DNA from: an uncultured Granulosicoccus sp. | Lineage (GTDB): Bacteria; Pseudomonadota; Gammaproteobacteria; Granulosicoccales; Granulosicoccaceae | Direction: 5' to 3' | Length of the DNA stretch: 64,000 bases | Assembly: GCA_937924505.1 (NCBI GenBank) | Contig: CALDSR010000004.1 | Span: forward strand, 186,001 to 250,000 | In this document: one piece after another, positions 19,143 to 27,557 of the stretch | Position numbering within the stretch: the stretch's first letter is position 1 | How the letters are laid out: every line of letters begins with the position of its first letter | Notes under the pieces: model-generated | Databases searched by the model: none | The model's input: the letters and a program-made list of their open reading frames with translations, nothing else | Told to the model about the DNA's origin: nothing | Position numbers and translations under genes: made by a program

Positions 19143-20573
19143 TCAGGCTCTACCGTATTCATCTCCTACTCTGACGATATCATCTTCACCCAGATAGGAT
19201 CCCGATTGCACTTCTATCAATTCAAGAGGGATTTTGCCAGGATTGTAAAGCCGATGCATGGTACCCAACGGAATGTAGGTCGATTCATTCTCTGTCAGCA
19301 AAATCTCTTCTTCACCATTGGTAATGACAGCCGTGCCTTTTACTACCACCCAATGTTCCGAGCGATGAAAGTGCTTCTGCAGAGACAATTTGGCACCAGG
19401 CTTTACATTGATACGCTTCACTTGAAATCGAGGGTGAAGATGTAAACTTTCATAGTGTCCCCAGGGGCGGTAGCAAGTAGTGTGTCTGGACAGTTCACTG
19501 CGTGACTGAGCATTGAGGCGCTCAACGGCTTGCTTGATATTCTGCGCGTTGGCATTGTCAATAACCAGAACAGCATCAGGCGTTTCAATGACCGAAATAT
19601 TTTGCGTACCCAGCGCGACCAACAATCGTGAGCTTGAGTGTAAATAGGTGTCGGTTGTGTCGTGGTGAAGAATGTCTCCTACCCCGGCATTACCTTGTTC
19701 ATCATGATCAGACAATTTATGCACTGCATCCCAACTACCGATATCTGACCAGGCGGCTGTGAACGGCAAGACGACCACGTTCTGCGCATGTTCCATGATG
19801 GCAAAATCTACCGAGATGTTGTCACATTGCTCGAACGCAGCACGGTCCAGGCGTACGAAGTCCAGGTCCGTGCTTGCTTTGTCTATCGCCTGACGGGTGT
19901 ATCCGTGCATCTCTGGCTGTAATGCGCTCAGAGCATTGAGAAACACGGATGCCTTGAAGATGAAAATGCCGGAATTCCAATAAGCGTTGTCCTCTTTGAT
20001 TAATTTGAGCGCACGCTCTTTTTCCGGTTTCTCAACAAAAGAGCTCACATGGAAACCGTTGGAATCGTTGGTCAGCGGTGCTCCTGCCACAATATATCCA
20101 TAGCCAGTCTCAGGTGCCGTAGGCGTGACGCCCAGGGTGACCAGAGTATCTTGCTCTGCAAGTGCAATCGCCTTGACAATGGTTTCCCGAAAACTGCCGG
20201 TATCAGGGATGAGATGATCAGCAGGAACGACCACCAGCACGGCATCTGGATTGACCTGAAAAGCCCTCCAGGCGGCGACTGCTATTGCCGGAGTCGTATT
20301 CCTCGCACAAGGCTCCAGCATGATGGTAGCTGCCTCACAGCCTGTAGCGGCAAGCTGCTCCCCGGTTAAAAAGCGATGCTCCTCAGAGCAGACGACTATC
20401 GGTGCATTTGTTGTTGTTTGATCAAAGCGAGAAACGGTAGATTGCAGCAGGGACTGCTCCCCACCGAGCTTTAAAAACTGCTTGGGGTAGTCAGTTCGCG
20501 ACAGTGGCCATAGTCGCGTACCGGATCCGCCAGCGAGAATGACTGGAACATAGGGGGTTGACGATCGACTCAA
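19143..20573 (-). CDS. manC: Mannose-1-phosphate guanylyltransferase / mannose-6-phosphate isomerase
   Basis: Bifunctional type II enzyme (ManC/CpsB/AlgA), 476 residues, making GDP-mannose for exopolysaccharide or O-antigen. The nucleotidyltransferase domain starts with ILAGGSGTRLWPLSRTDYPKQ and contains FVEKPEKERA. The C-terminal cupin isomerase domain contains RPWGHYESLH, QKHFHRSEHWVVV and the ESTYIPLGTMHRLYNPG strand. The start codon is TTG at 20573. AGAGGAAA on the minus strand is 7 bases upstream and no ATG precedes the first beta strand. No glycosyltransferase or other sugar-nucleotide gene is adjacent, so it stands alone. A good sigma70 promoter lies about 100 bases upstream. Confidence 0.95.
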   Translation of the reverse strand: MSRSSTPYVPVILAGGSGTRLWPLSRTDYPKQFLKLGGEQSLLQSTVSRFDQTTTNAPIVVCSEEHRFLTGEQLAATGCEAATIMLEPCARNTTPAIAVAAWRAFQVNPDAVLVVVPADHLIPDTGSFRETIVKAIALAEQDTLVTLGVTPTAPETGYGYIVAGAPLTNDSNGFHVSSFVEKPEKERALKLIKEDNAYWNSGIFIFKASVFLNALSALQPEMHGYTRQAIDKASTDLDFVRLDRAAFEQCDNISVDFAIMEHAQNVVVLPFTAAWSDIGSWDAVHKLSDHDEQGNAGVGDILHHDTTDTYLHSSSRLLVALGTQNISVIETPDAVLVIDNANAQNIKQAVERLNAQSRSELSRHTTCYRPWGHYESLHLHPRFQVKRINVKPGAKLSLQKHFHRSEHWVVVKGTAVITNGEEEILLTENESTYIPLGTMHRLYNPGKIPLELIEVQSGSYLGEDDIVRVGDEYGRA

Positions 20574-20895
20574 TGGGATTTCCTCTTCCAGTCTTTGAAA
20601 CTAAATTTATCAGGGTACTTATTTGATAGTTACACAAGCAACCGCAAATATCAGCTCGAAATTCATGCGATTATCGCCTTATTTCTCACTTGTGCCAATA
20701 TGAGGTTTTTTCTCACTACAGTGTCCAATTGTTGTCAATATATTTTTTTCAAAACGCATCGTCTTTTTTAATGCGTGACATTTTATAGGATAAGGTGAGC
20801 AGCGTAGTCAATGATCACCTTTGGGACCAAACTTAATAAGCTGCGATTCTATCCTCGGCACTCTTGTTCGATATCGGTTTACAGGAGACAGTAAG
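20574..20895. other. A+T-rich 322-base intergenic region
   Basis: Separates manC (-) from the nitronate monooxygenase (+). It is clearly richer in A and T than the rest of the window, with runs of T at 20706-20711 and 20743-20749. It holds the manC promoter. I see no convincing plus-strand promoter, although TATAGG near 20784 is a possible -10. No small gene is evident. Confidence 0.6.
20670..20698 (-). promoter_or_regulatory. Sigma70-type promoter of manC
   Basis: On the minus strand TTGGCA (plus 20693-20698) and GATAAT (plus 20670-20675) are separated by 17 bases. Each hexamer matches consensus at 5 of 6 positions. The predicted leader is about 90 bases. Confidence 0.55.
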
Positions 20896-21984
20896 GTGCT
20901 CAGCGCAATTATCAAACGTGCAGAAAAATTTGCCGCCGATTTTGGAATTAAATATCCAATTTTGCTAGGCCCTATGGCAGGTGCTTGCCCCGTCGGTCTG
21001 TCGGTAGCGGTTGCTAAAGGTGGTGGCATGGGTGCTTGTGGCGCTTTACTGCTAAGACCTGAAGAAATTAAACAATGGGCTTCCGATTTCCGCTCTGAGA
21101 TTGATAGTCCGTTTCAAATGAACTTATGGATACCGGACGCCGCATCCGAGTTAAATCCGGAACACGAGAACCAGTTGCGCACATTTTTGAGTGGCTGGGG
21201 GCCTGAACTTACCGCAGAAGCGGCTACTGACATACCACCCGATTTCCAATCCCAATGTGAAGCACTATTGCATGTTGCGCCACCAGTCGTGTCATCGATC
21301 ATGGGCTTGTTTGAAGCACGCTTTGTAGAACAATTAAAAGGTAAAGGAGTAAAATGGTTCGCTAACGTCACGAACGTTGCAGAAGCGCTAATGGCCGAGG
21401 AGGCGGGCGCTGACGTCATTGTTGCAAAAAGTTATGAATCGGGAGGACATTCAGGCGCATTCGAACCTGAAGACGCCATGCGTTATGGTGTTGGACTCAT
21501 GTCGTTGGTTCCAGCAATTGCCGATAAGGTCAAGATTCCCATAGTGGCGACTGGTGGAATAGCGGATGGTCGCACTACGGCAGCCGCACTTTTTCTCGGG
21601 GCCTCTGCGGTTCAAATAGGAACAGGCTTTTTGCGAGCGGAAGAATCGACTATTGCACCGGCTTGGTCTGAGGCGATCGGCAATGCGCGACCCGAAGACA
21701 CGATAGTAAGCAAGGCATTTTCCGGGCGAGCCGGACGTAGTATTGCTAATGACTATGTACTCGCAATGGAGCGGGAGGATTCGCCAGTGCCGGCGCCTTA
21801 TCCAATTCAGCGTGGACTTACCCAAGCGATGCGGACAACTGCAGTGAAGCAAAACCGTATTGAAAGCATGCAAGCATGGGCTGGTCAGAGTGCGGCTATG
21901 GCACAACAAGATTCAGCAACGAAAATCCCACAAAACATCTGGGATGCTGCGCGGAAACTGTGTGATGTGAAGTCTTCAACCTGA
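20896..21984 (+). CDS. Nitronate monooxygenase
   Basis: FMN enzyme of 362 residues (2-nitropropane dioxygenase family) that oxidises alkyl nitronates such as propionate-3-nitronate, mainly a detoxification. Landmarks are YPILLGPMAGACPVGLSVAVAKGGGMG at the N-terminus, GADVIVAKSYESGGHSG near 190 with the catalytic histidine in GGHSG, and the FMN phosphate loop IPIVATGGIADGRTTAAALFLGASAVQIGT. I place the start at GTG 20896 because AGGAG is 8 bases upstream. The reading from ATG 20821 adds 25 residues unrelated to the family. Codon use is shifted toward A/T-ending codons compared with neighbours, suggesting a separate origin. The 3' end overlaps the remnant GNAT gene on the other strand by 89 bases. 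Confidence 0.9.
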   Translation: MLSAIIKRAEKFAADFGIKYPILLGPMAGACPVGLSVAVAKGGGMGACGALLLRPEEIKQWASDFRSEIDSPFQMNLWIPDAASELNPEHENQLRTFLSGWGPELTAEAATDIPPDFQSQCEALLHVAPPVVSSIMGLFEARFVEQLKGKGVKWFANVTNVAEALMAEEAGADVIVAKSYESGGHSGAFEPEDAMRYGVGLMSLVPAIADKVKIPIVATGGIADGRTTAAALFLGASAVQIGTGFLRAEESTIAPAWSEAIGNARPEDTIVSKAFSGRAGRSIANDYVLAMEREDSPVPAPYPIQRGLTQAMRTTAVKQNRIESMQAWAGQSAAMAQQDSATKIPQNIWDAARKLCDVKSST

Positions 21985-22384
21985 GTGTCTGGATCGTGCT
22001 GAGTATCTGGATCGTGTTAAGGCGACCTATCCGAACTTGTTTTATGGCCGCTTCCGTAGCATACCCATGCCCCCAATGCTTACGTTCCAAACGCCAGCCA
22101 ATTTCTATATTTCCCGCACACGGATGCCAATCAGCCGGCTCGGAAAAGCCTACGAATTCGATAAATTCGCCACTGTCGATCAACTCAACTGCCCACGACC
22201 CCCAGCCGAAATTAGCAATGTTACTTATGTTTTTTTTTATAAAGGCATCAGACTCTTTGCATGTAAATCGGCGTGGGAAGTACCGCATTACATCAGCATC
22301 ATTATTTATTGCATAAAATTTCTGTCGATCACTGTCTTTCCATTGTCGTAGCAACAGCCTGTCAGAAACATGGTTTTCACCCAT
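21896..22384 (-). pseudogene. GNAT acetyltransferase, 3'-truncated remnant
   Basis: The first ~115 residues look like a RimJ/RimL-type GNAT protein: SDRLLLRQWKDSDRQKFYAINNDADVMRYFP, then the GNIEIGWRLERKHWGHGYATEAA segment that carries acetyl-CoA motif A. After that the sequence should continue with the alpha3-beta5 region (usually N-x-x-S motifs). Instead it runs into TIQILS-TIQTLR, the product of an 18-bp tandem duplication at 21982-22017, and then into antisense of the nitronate monooxygenase. The acceptor side of the fold is missing, so activity is unlikely. ATG 22384 is the probable start, and an in-frame GTG at 22405 is an alternative. Loss of the 3' end may have accompanied arrival of the neighbouring gene. 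Confidence 0.6.
21982..22017. repeat. Tandem duplication of 18 bp
   Basis: Two adjacent 18-base units, TGAGTGTCTGGATCGTGC and TGAGTATCTGGATCGTGT, differ at two positions. They sit exactly at the break where the GNAT remnant loses family similarity and just after the nitronate monooxygenase stop (the first unit begins within its TGA). Confidence 0.85.
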
Positions 22385-22480
22385 AGCAGGTATTTTACGC
22401 TCCACTTACGACAACGGACAGGCCTTCGGCATATTGAATTTGAAATAGATCAATGACAATGGAAAGGCGGCCACTGCTCA

Positions 22481-23050
22481 TCAAAAAAATGCGATCCAGC
22501 TACCTATAACAATCAGTTCGAGCAGTACCAATAACATTACGACGCCTCTGATCAATTTCTCGTGGTGTTTCTTCCAGACAACAATGGCGGCAGCCACACT
22601 TAAAACAACTTCGACCGGCGCTACCCAGCTCGCCAGGTGATTGGTATCCCAATAACTCACTGGGCTGATGAAGCGCCAATCGGTCAAGGGCCAGAAATGA
22701 GCTCTTGCATCATCGTGATGAAGTGGGAAATCACAGGCGAGATGTAACAGCGCAGCTCCGGTCAAGGCGATAAGCCATGTTTTTTTCAAACCGATCCCGA
22801 GTAATAAAAGCAGCCCCCAAAGCACGAAGGAGTTATCGACCATGAACACCAGTTGCCAGCCATCGGAGAAATAAAACTCGTCAAATACAACGGATGCAGG
22901 AATATCGAGTATGAAGACGCAGATAGCGACCAACAAGTATAAAGACAGATCGGGTAGCAAAGCACCGATGAATGCGGCAATGGTTATTGCTCGGTAGTTT
23001 GTTCTACCAAACGCTGCCGTGCCCAGTAACAGGTGTGCGGGTGTATTCAT
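22481..23050 (-). CDS. Membrane protein, YdjM-like metal-dependent hydrolase fold
   Basis: 189 residues with about five membrane helices. The opening MNTPAHLLLGTAAFG and the conserved HLACDFPLHHDDARAHFWPLTDWRFISPVSYWD segment (about 112-145) resemble the YdjM/membrane-bound hydrolase group, in which His and Asp residues at the membrane face are thought to bind metal. Such proteins often carry a misleading cobalamin-biosynthesis label in databases. The reaction is unknown. Separate from neighbours by 96 bases (GNAT remnant) and 184 bases (fkpA-like). Confidence 0.7.
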   Translation of the reverse strand: MNTPAHLLLGTAAFGRTNYRAITIAAFIGALLPDLSLYLLVAICVFILDIPASVVFDEFYFSDGWQLVFMVDNSFVLWGLLLLLGIGLKKTWLIALTGAALLHLACDFPLHHDDARAHFWPLTDWRFISPVSYWDTNHLASWVAPVEVVLSVAAAIVVWKKHHEKLIRGVVMLLVLLELIVIGSWIAFF

Positions 23051-23234
23051 GGCGACAGTGGCGGGCGATCATTACCAGACAAGTTCGTCCGGTATGCCAC
23101 AAACATCACATCCGCTACGAGGTAGGCCAATGTGGTCTTGGAGAGAGGGTACGGGGATTTTCGATTAGCTTGTGGATTCATCCGCACGTGACCAACAGCG
23201 GCCACGTGCAAGAAGAGAAATAATTCGAGACGTA

Positions 23235-23909
23235 CTATTTGATCTCAAGCAACTCAACTTCAAAAACCAAGGTCTCGCCTGGTCCGATTGATTGCCCTGC
23301 GCCACGCTCGCCGTATGCCAGATCAGATGGAATGACAAAACGGTACTTGGATCCTACCGGCATCAGTTGCAGGCCTTCCGTCCAGCCGGGTATTACACCT
23401 TTCAACGGAAATGAGGCAGGTTCGCCGCGTGCGATGGAGCTGTCGAATTCGGTGCCATCAATCAGTGTCCCGACGTAATGAACTGAAACCGTGTCATCAA
23501 GCCCTGGTTTTTCACCGTCGGCATCGCTGATAACTTCGTATTGTAATCCACTGTCAGTGACCATGACGCCATCGCGAGCCTTGTTACTGGCGAGGAAATC
23601 CTTGCCGGCTTGCTGGGCTGATGCGGCGGCTTCTGCCGCAAGAGCTTGTTGCTGTGCTTGTAAAATATCTTGTGCCTCTTGCAGGCTCAGAGCGGTTTCT
23701 TCACCCTTGTGCTGCGCCATCATGCCTTGCATCAATTGCTCGTAGTTGATGTCGCCGTAGTTTTGCAGGACGCGATCACCGATCATCATGCCGAGTCCGT
23801 AGCTGAGCTTCTCGTTGTCAGTAGTCGGCGCGTCCTGAGCGAGGGCGCCGGTTGCAATAGCCGAGCCGAGACTTGCGGCCACCATGGCGGCCAAAACGGT
23901 ACTTTTCAT
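23235..23909 (-). CDS. FKBP-type peptidyl-prolyl isomerase, Mip/FkpA-like, exported
   Basis: 224 residues from ATG 23909. The longer in-frame start at 24020 would overlap the upstream lipoprotein gene and precede the signal peptide. The signal peptide is about 1-25 (ATGALAQ). An N-terminal dimerisation domain (about 28-105, EKLSYGLGMMIGDRV) is followed by a long helix rich in Gln and Ala. The C-terminal FKBP domain covers about 125-224, with DTVSVHYVGTLIDGTEFDSS, FPLKGVIPGWTEGLQLM and the LAYGERGAGQSIGPGETLVFEVEL closing strand. Acts in the periplasm as a folding helper for envelope proteins. Confidence 0.95.
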   Translation of the reverse strand: MKSTVLAAMVAASLGSAIATGALAQDAPTTDNEKLSYGLGMMIGDRVLQNYGDINYEQLMQGMMAQHKGEETALSLQEAQDILQAQQQALAAEAAASAQQAGKDFLASNKARDGVMVTDSGLQYEVISDADGEKPGLDDTVSVHYVGTLIDGTEFDSSIARGEPASFPLKGVIPGWTEGLQLMPVGSKYRFVIPSDLAYGERGAGQSIGPGETLVFEVELLEIK

Positions 23910-23961
23910 TAGGGAACGTATCCTTATAGGTCTGTGATTCAAATGTGACCACAGAACTATG

Positions 23962-24336
23962 TCACAGTTCGTTGTGGCCTGTCTCGATTGGCTGTGCAGC
24001 TTTTGCGCCTGCCTGCGCACTAAAGGCGGTCTCTACTAGGTACGTAATGGTTTTCGCTCTGGTTTTATCCGTCAGCATCTGATCGAGTCGATTCTCGAGA
24101 TGTCGCGGGTAGCTCGCCAGAACATCGCGTTTGTGCCCGTCGCAGCGATTGAAAACGTATTTGATGGCCTTGTCAGGCGCCCCCTCGTAGTCCTGAACAC
24201 GCTGATCAATGCATTGAGACCAGCGGGCAAGTACCCCGTCGCGATTGTTGGCAGTGGGTTCGCTTGTCGTGGCGCAGCCGCTGATGAATGCCAGTGCGAT
24301 CAGGAGCCCACTGAGGGAGGATTTTGCGAGTTGCAT
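23962..24336 (-). CDS. Small lipoprotein, unknown
   Basis: 124 residues with a lipoprotein signal (LALIALAFISGC-like region, lipobox FISGC, Cys21). After the Cys follow TTSEPTANNR, a probable outer-membrane sorting context with no Asp at +2. The rest is helical with two further cysteines (WSQCIDQ, FNRCDGH) that could form a disulfide in the periplasm. I recognise no family. It precedes the FKBP gene on the same strand, 52 bases away, so the pair may be one envelope unit. Confidence 0.65.
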   Translation of the reverse strand: MQLAKSSLSGLLIALAFISGCATTSEPTANNRDGVLARWSQCIDQRVQDYEGAPDKAIKYVFNRCDGHKRDVLASYPRHLENRLDQMLTDKTRAKTITYLVETAFSAQAGAKAAQPIETGHNEL

Positions 24337-24504
24337 GAACTGTGTCTCATCGGTACTCGTGACGGTACCTTCATGTTCATCCTATCGGCGCACCTGGTTT
24401 TTTCTGAGTCAGGTGTCCGCTGGCGCCATAAAAAAATGCGGCTGCACTCGCAAATTGCAGAGGGACGTGTCTCGTTGTTTGCTCTGGTACCGTTTTGCCC
24501 AGGC

Positions 24505-25698
24505 CTATACCGGTGCCGAGATGGGCGTTTGGCGTCGATACACAACTAACCAGATCACCGCCAGTGCGGTAATACCGAGTAGCGGTAGGGCGGAAAGATT
24601 GATTATTTTCCAACCGAAAGTGTAGTGCAAGCCACCGGCACTCAAGGCTGTGATTGTCACCGTGGTAAACACAATGAAATCGTTGATGCCCTGAGCGCGG
24701 GTTTTTTCTTCTGGTTTATAGGTGTCTGTCAGCAAGGTCGTGCCGCCGACATACAGAAAATTCCAGCTCACCCCAAGTAGAATCAATGATGCGACGAAAT
24801 GCGCGCGTGTCTCGCCATTGAGATTGATCAGTATGCAAACAATGCCGATAACGACACCGGCGGTCAGTACTGGAACAATGCCAATACGAGTAATCAGATT
24901 ACCGGTGATGAACGAAGGCAAGAACATCGCAACGACATGCCATTGAATAACCATGGCCGTAGCTCCCATCCCATAGTCATGCACTGCCATTGCAAGTGGT
25001 GTTGAGGTCATGACCAGGTTCATCGTGCCGTAGCCGAACATCTGGCAGATGACAGCGATGATAAAAATCGGTTGTGAAACGATAGCGCCCAAAGAGCGAC
25101 CACTGTGGCTGGTATTGCGAACGATGGGCCCGGGCAGTGTTGCAAACGAGATAGTCAACATAGAGAGCATGTAAACAACGATCAATACGGCAAATGGTCC
25201 GGCAAAACGCTCGGTAAAAAAATGGCTGCTCCAGTTGGCGAGGTTAGGGCCAATGAAGGCGGCAAGGACACCTCCGGCCATGACCATTGAAATAGCACGT
25301 GCCTTGATGGAATCGTCCACGACTTCGGCGGCCGTGAAGCGATAGTAGTTGGCAAATGCGGTGAACGCACCGAAGCATAAAGTCGCCAGACAAAACGGGA
25401 TGAAAGATTGATTGAATATGCCCCACAGGGCAAGACAGGCGCCAACAATACCAAGACAACCGGCGAGCAGAAACCCTTTCTTGCGTCCGATTCGGCTCAT
25501 GATGTACGAGGCTGGTATCGTGCTGCACATGATGGCAAAGAACTGCAATGCCATCGGCAGGGTAGAGAGGTTCTTGTTCGGTGCCAGTTCAAAGCCTATC
25601 AAGGCAGATACCGTGATAAGCAATGATGCGCACACATACATAAATGCATTGCACAGTGACAGCAGATAAATCGCCTTCGGTAATCGTGTCGCGCTCAT
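24505..25698 (-). CDS. MFS transporter
   Basis: 397 residues with twelve predicted membrane helices. The loop 2-3 motif is SYIMSRIGRKKGFLLAG (residues ~70-85). I use ATG 25698, which lies just after the rbgA stop. The longer reading begins inside rbgA and has no helix. Similar proteins are often annotated as YbfB/putative exporters. The substrate is unknown. Third gene of the apparent operon cvfB-like - rbgA - MFS, with spacings of 3 and 4 bases. Confidence 0.88.
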   Translation of the reverse strand: MSATRLPKAIYLLSLCNAFMYVCASLLITVSALIGFELAPNKNLSTLPMALQFFAIMCSTIPASYIMSRIGRKKGFLLAGCLGIVGACLALWGIFNQSFIPFCLATLCFGAFTAFANYYRFTAAEVVDDSIKARAISMVMAGGVLAAFIGPNLANWSSHFFTERFAGPFAVLIVVYMLSMLTISFATLPGPIVRNTSHSGRSLGAIVSQPIFIIAVICQMFGYGTMNLVMTSTPLAMAVHDYGMGATAMVIQWHVVAMFLPSFITGNLITRIGIVPVLTAGVVIGIVCILINLNGETRAHFVASLILLGVSWNFLYVGGTTLLTDTYKPEEKTRAQGINDFIVFTTVTITALSAGGLHYTFGWKIINLSALPLLGITALAVIWLVVYRRQTPISAPV

Positions 25699-25702
25699 GG
25701 CT

Positions 25703-26632
25703 CTATTTGTTTTTGTAACTGGCACGGCGTGCTCGTTTCCGGGCGTCGCGTTTTTGTTCTTCTGCAGCAAGACGTGCCTGTGTCTCGACAATCTCCCGTT
25801 CCCGCATGTCAGGTGTTTCCAGTGTCATGCCGCCGAGCAGTCCGCTGCGAAATTCCTGTAACAGCAAGCGACCCGCCCGATCAAAATCGACATGTCCGCC
25901 ACCACCGAGGCAGCCACGCCGTTGGCCAATTTGCTCCAGAGTCCGAACACTTTCGGTGAGCTCAAGGTCGTCGCCAAATCGGGACCTCAAGCGATCAGCG
26001 TAGTGGACACTGAGAAAATCGAGAAGCACGGCAGCCACCTCGCTACTATCCATCGCGGTGTCGCGAATCGCGCCCGTTGCGGCCAAACGGTAGCCACTGG
26101 CTTGATTATCGACCTTTGGCCACAGCACACCGGGTGTGTCTCTCAGGATCCACCCTTCGCCGAGTTGAATGGGCTGCTGGCGTTTGGTGATGGCAGGTTC
26201 ATTACCGGTTTTCGCGACCACCCGTCCCGCCAATTGGTTGATCAAGGTGGACTTGCCGACGTTCGGAATACCCACCACCATCGCAACGCGCGGCTTGATG
26301 CGTTTGGAGTCAGGGGGCATCAGTTCTCGAAGTCGCTTGGGAAGCTCCCGATACGACTCGCTGTGGTCGGTGCTGACGGCCAGGGCCTCGGTTTTATCTT
26401 GTTCAGCCAGCGCCGTAATCCAGGTATCAGTCAGATCCGGGTCTGCCAAATCCGACTTGCACAACACGCGCAAGCTGGGCTTTTTGCCCCGCAGCTCGGT
26501 GAGCATCGGGTTTTCACTGCTCCACGGAATGCGGGCATCGAGTACTTCTATCAATACATCAATAGCTGGAAGCACCTTGGCCATTTCCTTTCGGGCCTTG
26601 TGCATATGCCCCGGAAACCATTGAATCGCCAT
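25703..26632 (-). CDS. rbgA: Ribosome biogenesis GTPase YlqF/RbgA
   Basis: Circularly permuted GTPase of 309 residues. The G4 motif (VLCKSDL near 59) comes before G1 (GIPNVGKST near 122) and G3 (DTPGVLWPK near 166), the hallmark of the YlqF/RbgA class. The N-terminus MAIQWFPGHMHKARKEM is also diagnostic. It assists late assembly of the 50S subunit. The C-terminal tail is very basic (KRDARKRARRASYKNK). Lies between the S1-domain gene (3 bases upstream) and the MFS gene (4 bases downstream). Confidence 0.94.
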   Translation of the reverse strand: MAIQWFPGHMHKARKEMAKVLPAIDVLIEVLDARIPWSSENPMLTELRGKKPSLRVLCKSDLADPDLTDTWITALAEQDKTEALAVSTDHSESYRELPKRLRELMPPDSKRIKPRVAMVVGIPNVGKSTLINQLAGRVVAKTGNEPAITKRQQPIQLGEGWILRDTPGVLWPKVDNQASGYRLAATGAIRDTAMDSSEVAAVLLDFLSVHYADRLRSRFGDDLELTESVRTLEQIGQRRGCLGGGGHVDFDRAGRLLLQEFRSGLLGGMTLETPDMREREIVETQARLAAEEQKRDARKRARRASYKNK

Positions 26633-26635
26633 GCG

Positions 26636-27481
26636 TCAGAGACTATCCAGATCGCTCAGTACGATTCGGGTCGCTTCGATCTTGATGGTTCCGGATTTGT
26701 ACAGACTGCCCACTGCCTTCTTGAAATTCTTCTTGCTGACCTTGAAGGCTCGGTAGATATCATCCGGTGAGCTCTTGTCGTGTAATTCGCAGACGCCATC
26801 ATTGGCGTGCAGATAGTCCAGAATCGTTTGCGACAGATCGTGATGCGCATCTCGGCTTCTCGGCTGTAGCGACAGATCAATGCGGCCATCGGCGCGAATA
26901 CGCTTGATATAGCCGTTGGTGAGTTCACCAACGCGCACTCGCTGAAAAATTTCATCCTTGTAGACAAGCCCGATAGCGCGATTGTCAATCACGGCCTTGA
27001 AGCCGAGATCGGTGCGTTGATAAATCAGCAGTGAAACGGCCTGCCAGGGTTTGAAGTCATTGGTGTCGTATGCCTGATCCGACAAATGGTGGTCAATCCG
27101 ACTGCTTGCAGCCAGTCGACCACTGTTGTCGAGATAAACGAGCACGCTCTCGTAACGCCCCGCTTCCACCGGGCGCCGTTGTTCGGCAAAGGGCAACAGC
27201 AGCTCCTTGTCCAGTCCCCAGTCAAGAAAAGCACCAGCGTTTGTCACCGCACTGACCTTCAGTGTGGCAACCTTGTTGCGCTCGACGCGTGGTGTGGCCG
27301 TTGTCGCCACGAGGTTTGACTGTGTGTCGGTATACAAGAACACCCTCAGAGTGTCGCCGATGGTGGCATCAGGCGCATCGCCAATAGGGCAGACGGCGGT
27401 ACCGAGATCGCCAGCGTCGAACTCAAGATGAGACTGCGTTCTGCGCGTGACGGGCAAACTGTATGTGTAACCAATATCCAT
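26636..27481 (-). CDS. S1-like RNA-binding protein, CvfB family
   Basis: 281 residues with the CvfB/YitL layout: three S1-like beta-barrel domains (LEFDAGDLGTAVCPIG..., VTNAGAFLDWGLDKELLLPFAEQ..., VYKDEIFQRVRVGELTNGYIKRI) and a C-terminal winged-helix-like domain (HDKSSPDDIYRAFKVSKKNFKKAVGSLYKSGTI region). CvfB proteins bind RNA and influence virulence or translation. The mechanism is unsettled. First gene of the operon with rbgA and MFS, divergent from dusC (76 bases). Confidence 0.9.
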   Translation of the reverse strand: MDIGYTYSLPVTRRTQSHLEFDAGDLGTAVCPIGDAPDATIGDTLRVFLYTDTQSNLVATTATPRVERNKVATLKVSAVTNAGAFLDWGLDKELLLPFAEQRRPVEAGRYESVLVYLDNSGRLAASSRIDHHLSDQAYDTNDFKPWQAVSLLIYQRTDLGFKAVIDNRAIGLVYKDEIFQRVRVGELTNGYIKRIRADGRIDLSLQPRSRDAHHDLSQTILDYLHANDGVCELHDKSSPDDIYRAFKVSKKNFKKAVGSLYKSGTIKIEATRIVLSDLDSL

Positions 27482-27557
27482 GCTGGGGCGAGTGTATGCC
27501 TAGCGCGCGCTGAGCGCCAGCAAAGCAGGGTGGCTTGAGAGTCGTTATGCTTGTGCC

